From: Rheinheimera hassiensis
GTDB lineage: Bacteria; Pseudomonadota; Gammaproteobacteria; Enterobacterales; Alteromonadaceae
DNA: 64,000 nt
Direction: 5' to 3'
Assembly (NCBI RefSeq): GCF_022436675.1
Contig: NZ_JAKUJZ010000002.1
Location: 390,971-454,970 of the forward strand
Shown here: positions 61,160 to 64,000 of the stretch, piece after piece
How positions within the stretch are numbered: the first letter of the stretch is position 1
How the letters are laid out: every line of letters begins with the position of its first letter
Notes under the pieces: model-generated
What the model was told of the DNA's origin: nothing
The model's database searches: none
Seen by the model: only the letters and a program-made list of their open reading frames with translations
Program-made: the position numbers and the translations under genes

Positions 61160-61740
61160 CAGGCTTTTACCAGGCCGGTAAAGCCCATAAAGGCCAGCGA
61201 CATTAAACCGGCAGTGATCATGGCAATAGCCGCGCCTTTAAACGGTAAGGGTACATCGGCAGCTGCCAGCCGTTCACGCATGGCGGCAAACAGGATTAAT
61301 ACCAAAGAGAAACCCACCGCAGCGCCAAAGCCATAAACAACGGAATTGATAAAGTTATGTCGTTCATTTACGTTTAACAGTGCCACGCCAAGCACGGCGC
61401 AGTTTGTGGTAATAAGCGGCAGAAAAATACCTAATAAGCGATACAGTGTGGGGCTGGTTTTGTGCACGACCATTTCAGTAAACTGCACTACTACCGCTAT
61501 AACCAGAATAAACGCCAACGTACGCAGATAAAGTAAATCCAGCGGCGCTAACAGATAGTGATCAACCAGATAACTGCATAATGAAGCCAGGGTAAGCACA
61601 AAGGTAGTTGCCAGCGACATACCAATGGCCGTTTCCAGTTTGCCGGACACGCCCATAAAAGGGCACAAGCCAAGAAACTTTACCAGTACAAAGTTATTTA
61701 CCAGCACAGTACTGATTAACAACAGCAGAAATTCAGTCAT
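61159..61740 (-). CDS. rsxA: Electron transport complex subunit RsxA (RnfA)
   Basis: 193 aa, six membrane helices, paralogue of Rsx[21 protein letters not shown] and [17 protein letters not shown] carry the two conserved NxxLxxxLGLCP/TNCA-type blocks with the cysteines proposed to bind a [2Fe-2S] centre at the dimer interface. First gene of rsxABCDGE-nth. Confidence 0.97.
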   Translation of the reverse strand: MTEFLLLLISTVLVNNFVLVKFLGLCPFMGVSGKLETAIGMSLATTFVLTLASLCSYLVDHYLLAPLDLLYLRTLAFILVIAVVVQFTEMVVHKTSPTLYRLLGIFLPLITTNCAVLGVALLNVNERHNFINSVVYGFGAAVGFSLVLILFAAMRERLAAADVPLPFKGAAIAMITAGLMSLAFMGFTGLVKA

Positions 61741-61855
61741 CGTATCGCTCAGGCAAAAATCAGGCGCATATTATGCAATTAAGCGGCTTGTGACACAACC
61801 AGACAAAGCGTAGGGGCTTGGCGGCTGGTATTTAAGCACAGCCGCCGTCGTGGTA

Positions 61856-63781
61856 TTAAATAGGCGCGGGTTTACCGATGTAATAACCCTGGTTACCATC
61901 GATAAACAGTGATTCTAACATATGTTTTTCTTCTTGTGTTTCAACGCTTTCAGCAAAAACACCAACACCAATACGATGGGCTAAATCTATCATCAGGCGC
62001 ATAAAGTACTGGTTGTTTTTATCATCATTAATATGGCGGGTGTAGCTGCCGTCCATTTTGACGTAATCAGGTTTCAGATCGCGGAAAAATTTAAATGAGG
62101 TAATACCGACACCAAATTTTTCTACGGTGACGCGCGCGCCGGCACGGTGCACCATATCAATAAAGCGTTTGCTGGTTTTCAGGTTCTGCTGCAAACCAAA
62201 CTCAGTGACTTCAAATATCAGTTTGGCAGCGATATGGGCATCTTTTAATAAACGCCGCTCCAGCCAGATAATAAACTGGTCGTCGTGCACACAACGGGCA
62301 GACAGGTTTAAACCAAAATATTGATCCTGCAGGTTTTTATTTTTAATAGTGGTTAACGCCGTTTCAATGATCAGCCGGTCAACCTGTACTATGCGGTCCA
62401 GTTTTTCTGCCATGGCCAAAAACGAGGCGGTAGGCAGTACCTGATTTTCCTGAGTTTTAAACCGTACCAGAATTTCAGAGTAAGCTTTGGCTGAACGGTT
62501 AGCCGGTTGAATAAGCTGCACCAGCAGGGCGATGCGGTGGTTGGTCAGTACGTCATCAATAACATTGCGCCAATTCTGGTTACCGTAACTGCCATTGGTC
62601 ATATCTAAACCGGACGATTCTTTTTGCAGATGCCAGGCATTAGGTTGTTTGGTTTGTGCCAGACTGATAGAGGTATCGGCTACGGCCAGCAGCTCACCCA
62701 GAGCTTTACCTGATTCATAACTGACCAGGCCTGTGTAAGCAACTGAATCCAGCTCAGCCATTTTTTGATATTCATTCAGCCTGCTTTGCAGTTGCAGGGC
62801 AAAGTTTTCTGCTTCTTTGGGCGTGACTCTTGGCAGCAAAATGCCAAAGTCGGAGCTATTTAGCCGGTAAACGCGGTTGTCTTTATAATTGTCGGCCAGT
62901 TTCTTAACGATAGTGGCTACTTCACGAATATAGCTGTCACCTTCCTGATAGCCTCGGGTTTGGTTTAATGCCTGCAGCTCGGTACAGCGGGTAATAGCAA
63001 AAACACCAAAATCGTTTTGCTCGTTCTGGCGGATATTTTCTTCATAATATTGCACAAAGCGGTTACGGTTTGGTAAATCAGTAACCGGATCTTTATAAGC
63101 TTCTTCAGCAATCTGATGCGCATTGCTGGTCATTTCGTTGTACTGGCTGCGGGTGTAATGCGCCAGCTTTTGTAAAGCGACATTAATATCAGCAAATTCC
63201 GGCGGAATTTTATTCCAGTCGGGCTCACTTTTTTGTGGATCAACAATAAAGCGGTCAATTAAATCGTTAACTGCAGCGGTGGTACGCTTATAGCTGCGGT
63301 TAATGCTGCTTTTGCTCATCAGCACCGGCAACCAGCCGATAACAAAAGGCGCTAATATCAGTAGTAACACTAATTGCAAAAATGCTTGTAAGCGCTGGCT
63401 GAAATCCAGCTGATAGCTGATTTGGATATTTTGATCCTGATTGCGCACAGTTTGCTGTTTAAACTCACTGCCAAACAGTTTCAGTACGGCAGTAGCAACA
63501 GCCGCATTATTGTTGTTCTGGTTTTGTTCATGCAATACAGTGCCATCCAACTGGCTGATGCGTAAGCTTTTTAAGGTGAAGCTACGATCAAGCTGGCGGC
63601 TGAGTATTTTGCCGTCGCCACTAAGGTGATGGCTGAGAATTTGCTCAATGGCGACGCTGGCGTGTTGTTGATCGTTATCCAGCTGTTGTTGGGTATACAG
63701 CACCAATGAGGTCAGTGCGATGGCCGCTAACAAAAACGCAGACAGCAGTTGGCTGATAAGCAAAGTACGGAATATTCTCAT
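61856..63781 (-). CDS. Membrane protein with degenerate GGDEF and EAL domains (CsrD/LapD-like)
   Basis: About 641 aa from the ATG at 63781; the frame is open to 63889. One N-terminal helix, a periplasmic part (~35-150), a second helix (LVLLLILAPFVIGWLPVLM), then DPVTDLPNRNRF starting a GGDEF domain whose signature is replaced by RLNSSDFGILLP, and an EAL domain that reads EIL for EAL, with VEKFGVG in place of the catalytic DDFGTG. Both should be enzymatically dead, so the protein may sense c-di-GMP or act as a CsrB/C decay factor; KEAENFALQLQ and SSDF resemble E. coli CsrD. Family placement is inference. Confidence 0.8.
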   Translation of the reverse strand: MRIFRTLLISQLLSAFLLAAIALTSLVLYTQQQLDNDQQHASVAIEQILSHHLSGDGKILSRQLDRSFTLKSLRISQLDGTVLHEQNQNNNNAAVATAVLKLFGSEFKQQTVRNQDQNIQISYQLDFSQRLQAFLQLVLLLILAPFVIGWLPVLMSKSSINRSYKRTTAAVNDLIDRFIVDPQKSEPDWNKIPPEFADINVALQKLAHYTRSQYNEMTSNAHQIAEEAYKDPVTDLPNRNRFVQYYEENIRQNEQNDFGVFAITRCTELQALNQTRGYQEGDSYIREVATIVKKLADNYKDNRVYRLNSSDFGILLPRVTPKEAENFALQLQSRLNEYQKMAELDSVAYTGLVSYESGKALGELLAVADTSISLAQTKQPNAWHLQKESSGLDMTNGSYGNQNWRNVIDDVLTNHRIALLVQLIQPANRSAKAYSEILVRFKTQENQVLPTASFLAMAEKLDRIVQVDRLIIETALTTIKNKNLQDQYFGLNLSARCVHDDQFIIWLERRLLKDAHIAAKLIFEVTEFGLQQNLKTSKRFIDMVHRAGARVTVEKFGVGITSFKFFRDLKPDYVKMDGSYTRHINDDKNNQYFMRLMIDLAHRIGVGVFAESVETQEEKHMLESLFIDGNQGYYIGKPAPI

Positions 63782-63924
63782 AAGCAATGACCACCAGATA
63801 AACTGTTTCCTTGTCCTAACGCTTAATATAGGTTTAGGCAGGCGCAATAGAAAGCTAATTAAATCAAAAAAATAGTGGGAAATAAACAAATAGCGACAGA
63901 CGCAGGGAAAACAGTAGTTGAGTT

Positions 63925-64000
63925 TGGCTCCCCAGACTGGACTCGAACCAGTGACCTACGGATTAACAGTCCGCCGCTCTAACCAACTGAGCTACTAGGG
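63925..64000 (-). tRNA. tRNA-Asn (GTT), missing its first base at the window edge
   Basis: Minus strand. Anticodon loop CTGTTAATC gives GTT, asparagine. D-arm GCTCAGTTGGTTAGAGC, T-arm ACTGGTTCGAGTCCAGT and an encoded CCA end at 63925-63927 are seen. The acceptor 3' strand CTGGGGA needs one more 5' base (T), which would be at base 64001. Confidence 0.95.

Overview
The window is a compact, single-copy chromosomal stretch of a gammaproteobacterium. Gene content and order (purB-hflD-mnmA-nudJ-rluE, cspD/clpS-clpA/infA-bpt-aat-trxB, tamA-tamB, rsxABCDGE-nth) and the protein sequences suggest the Alteromonadales/Chromatiales neighbourhood (Rheinheimera/Alishewanella-like). That placement is inference from gene style, not from a search. 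No rRNA, phage, transposase or CRISPR array was seen.

Layout. 1-7.7 kb: end of a patatin-like lipase, leucine dehydrogenase, a DUF4826 protein, ribosomal oxygenase RoxA, then the minus-strand run purB, hflD, mnmA, nudJ, rluE. 7.9-10.1 kb: monomeric NADP isocitrate dehydrogenase. 10.2-16.0 kb: cspD, clpS-clpA, infA, bpt, aat, trxB. This brings the N-degron adaptor, its unfoldase and both aminoacyl-transferases that make N-degrons into one 5 kb block. 16.2-21.4 kb: a very large propeller sensor kinase and a secreted subtilase. 21.4-25.5 kb: hemolysin III-like membrane protein, glycosyltransferase, a lysine/alanine-tail protein, a Nif3-like protein and cmoM. 25.5-31 kb: tamB and tamA. 31-37.9 kb: a FabH-like synthase, a CBM48 protein and an RND efflux adaptor/permease pair whose permease carries a DUF805 tail. 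37.9-45.5 kb: asnB, DUF3025 gene, a small accessory islet (NTF2-like, DJ-1-like, membrane AraC regulator), a DUF3025 gene remnant, and natA-natB. 45.6-49.5 kb: bfd, aspartoacylase, a solute-binding protein, gloA and a DUF808 membrane protein. 49.5-56 kb: an nth gene remnant, a second accessory islet (LysR, MFS, cyclophilin-like, Tat-exported hydrolase, SDR, TetR) and intact nth. 56-61.7 kb: rsxEGDCBA. 61.9-64 kb: a degenerate GGDEF-EAL membrane protein and a tRNA-Asn cut one base short by the window edge.

The most notable point is that both accessory islets have the same architecture. Each lies immediately 3' of an intact housekeeping gene (DUF3025 gene, nth), and at the far side of the islet sits a diverged, decayed copy of about the last 190 bp of that same gene, in the same orientation. 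The nth remnant additionally carries a perfect 21-bp inverted repeat that is absent from intact nth and looks like a hairpin-templated mutation. Other points of interest are the RND-DUF805 fusion, twin palindromic operators between the SDR and TetR genes, and a nested hairpin element between asnB and the DUF3025 gene.
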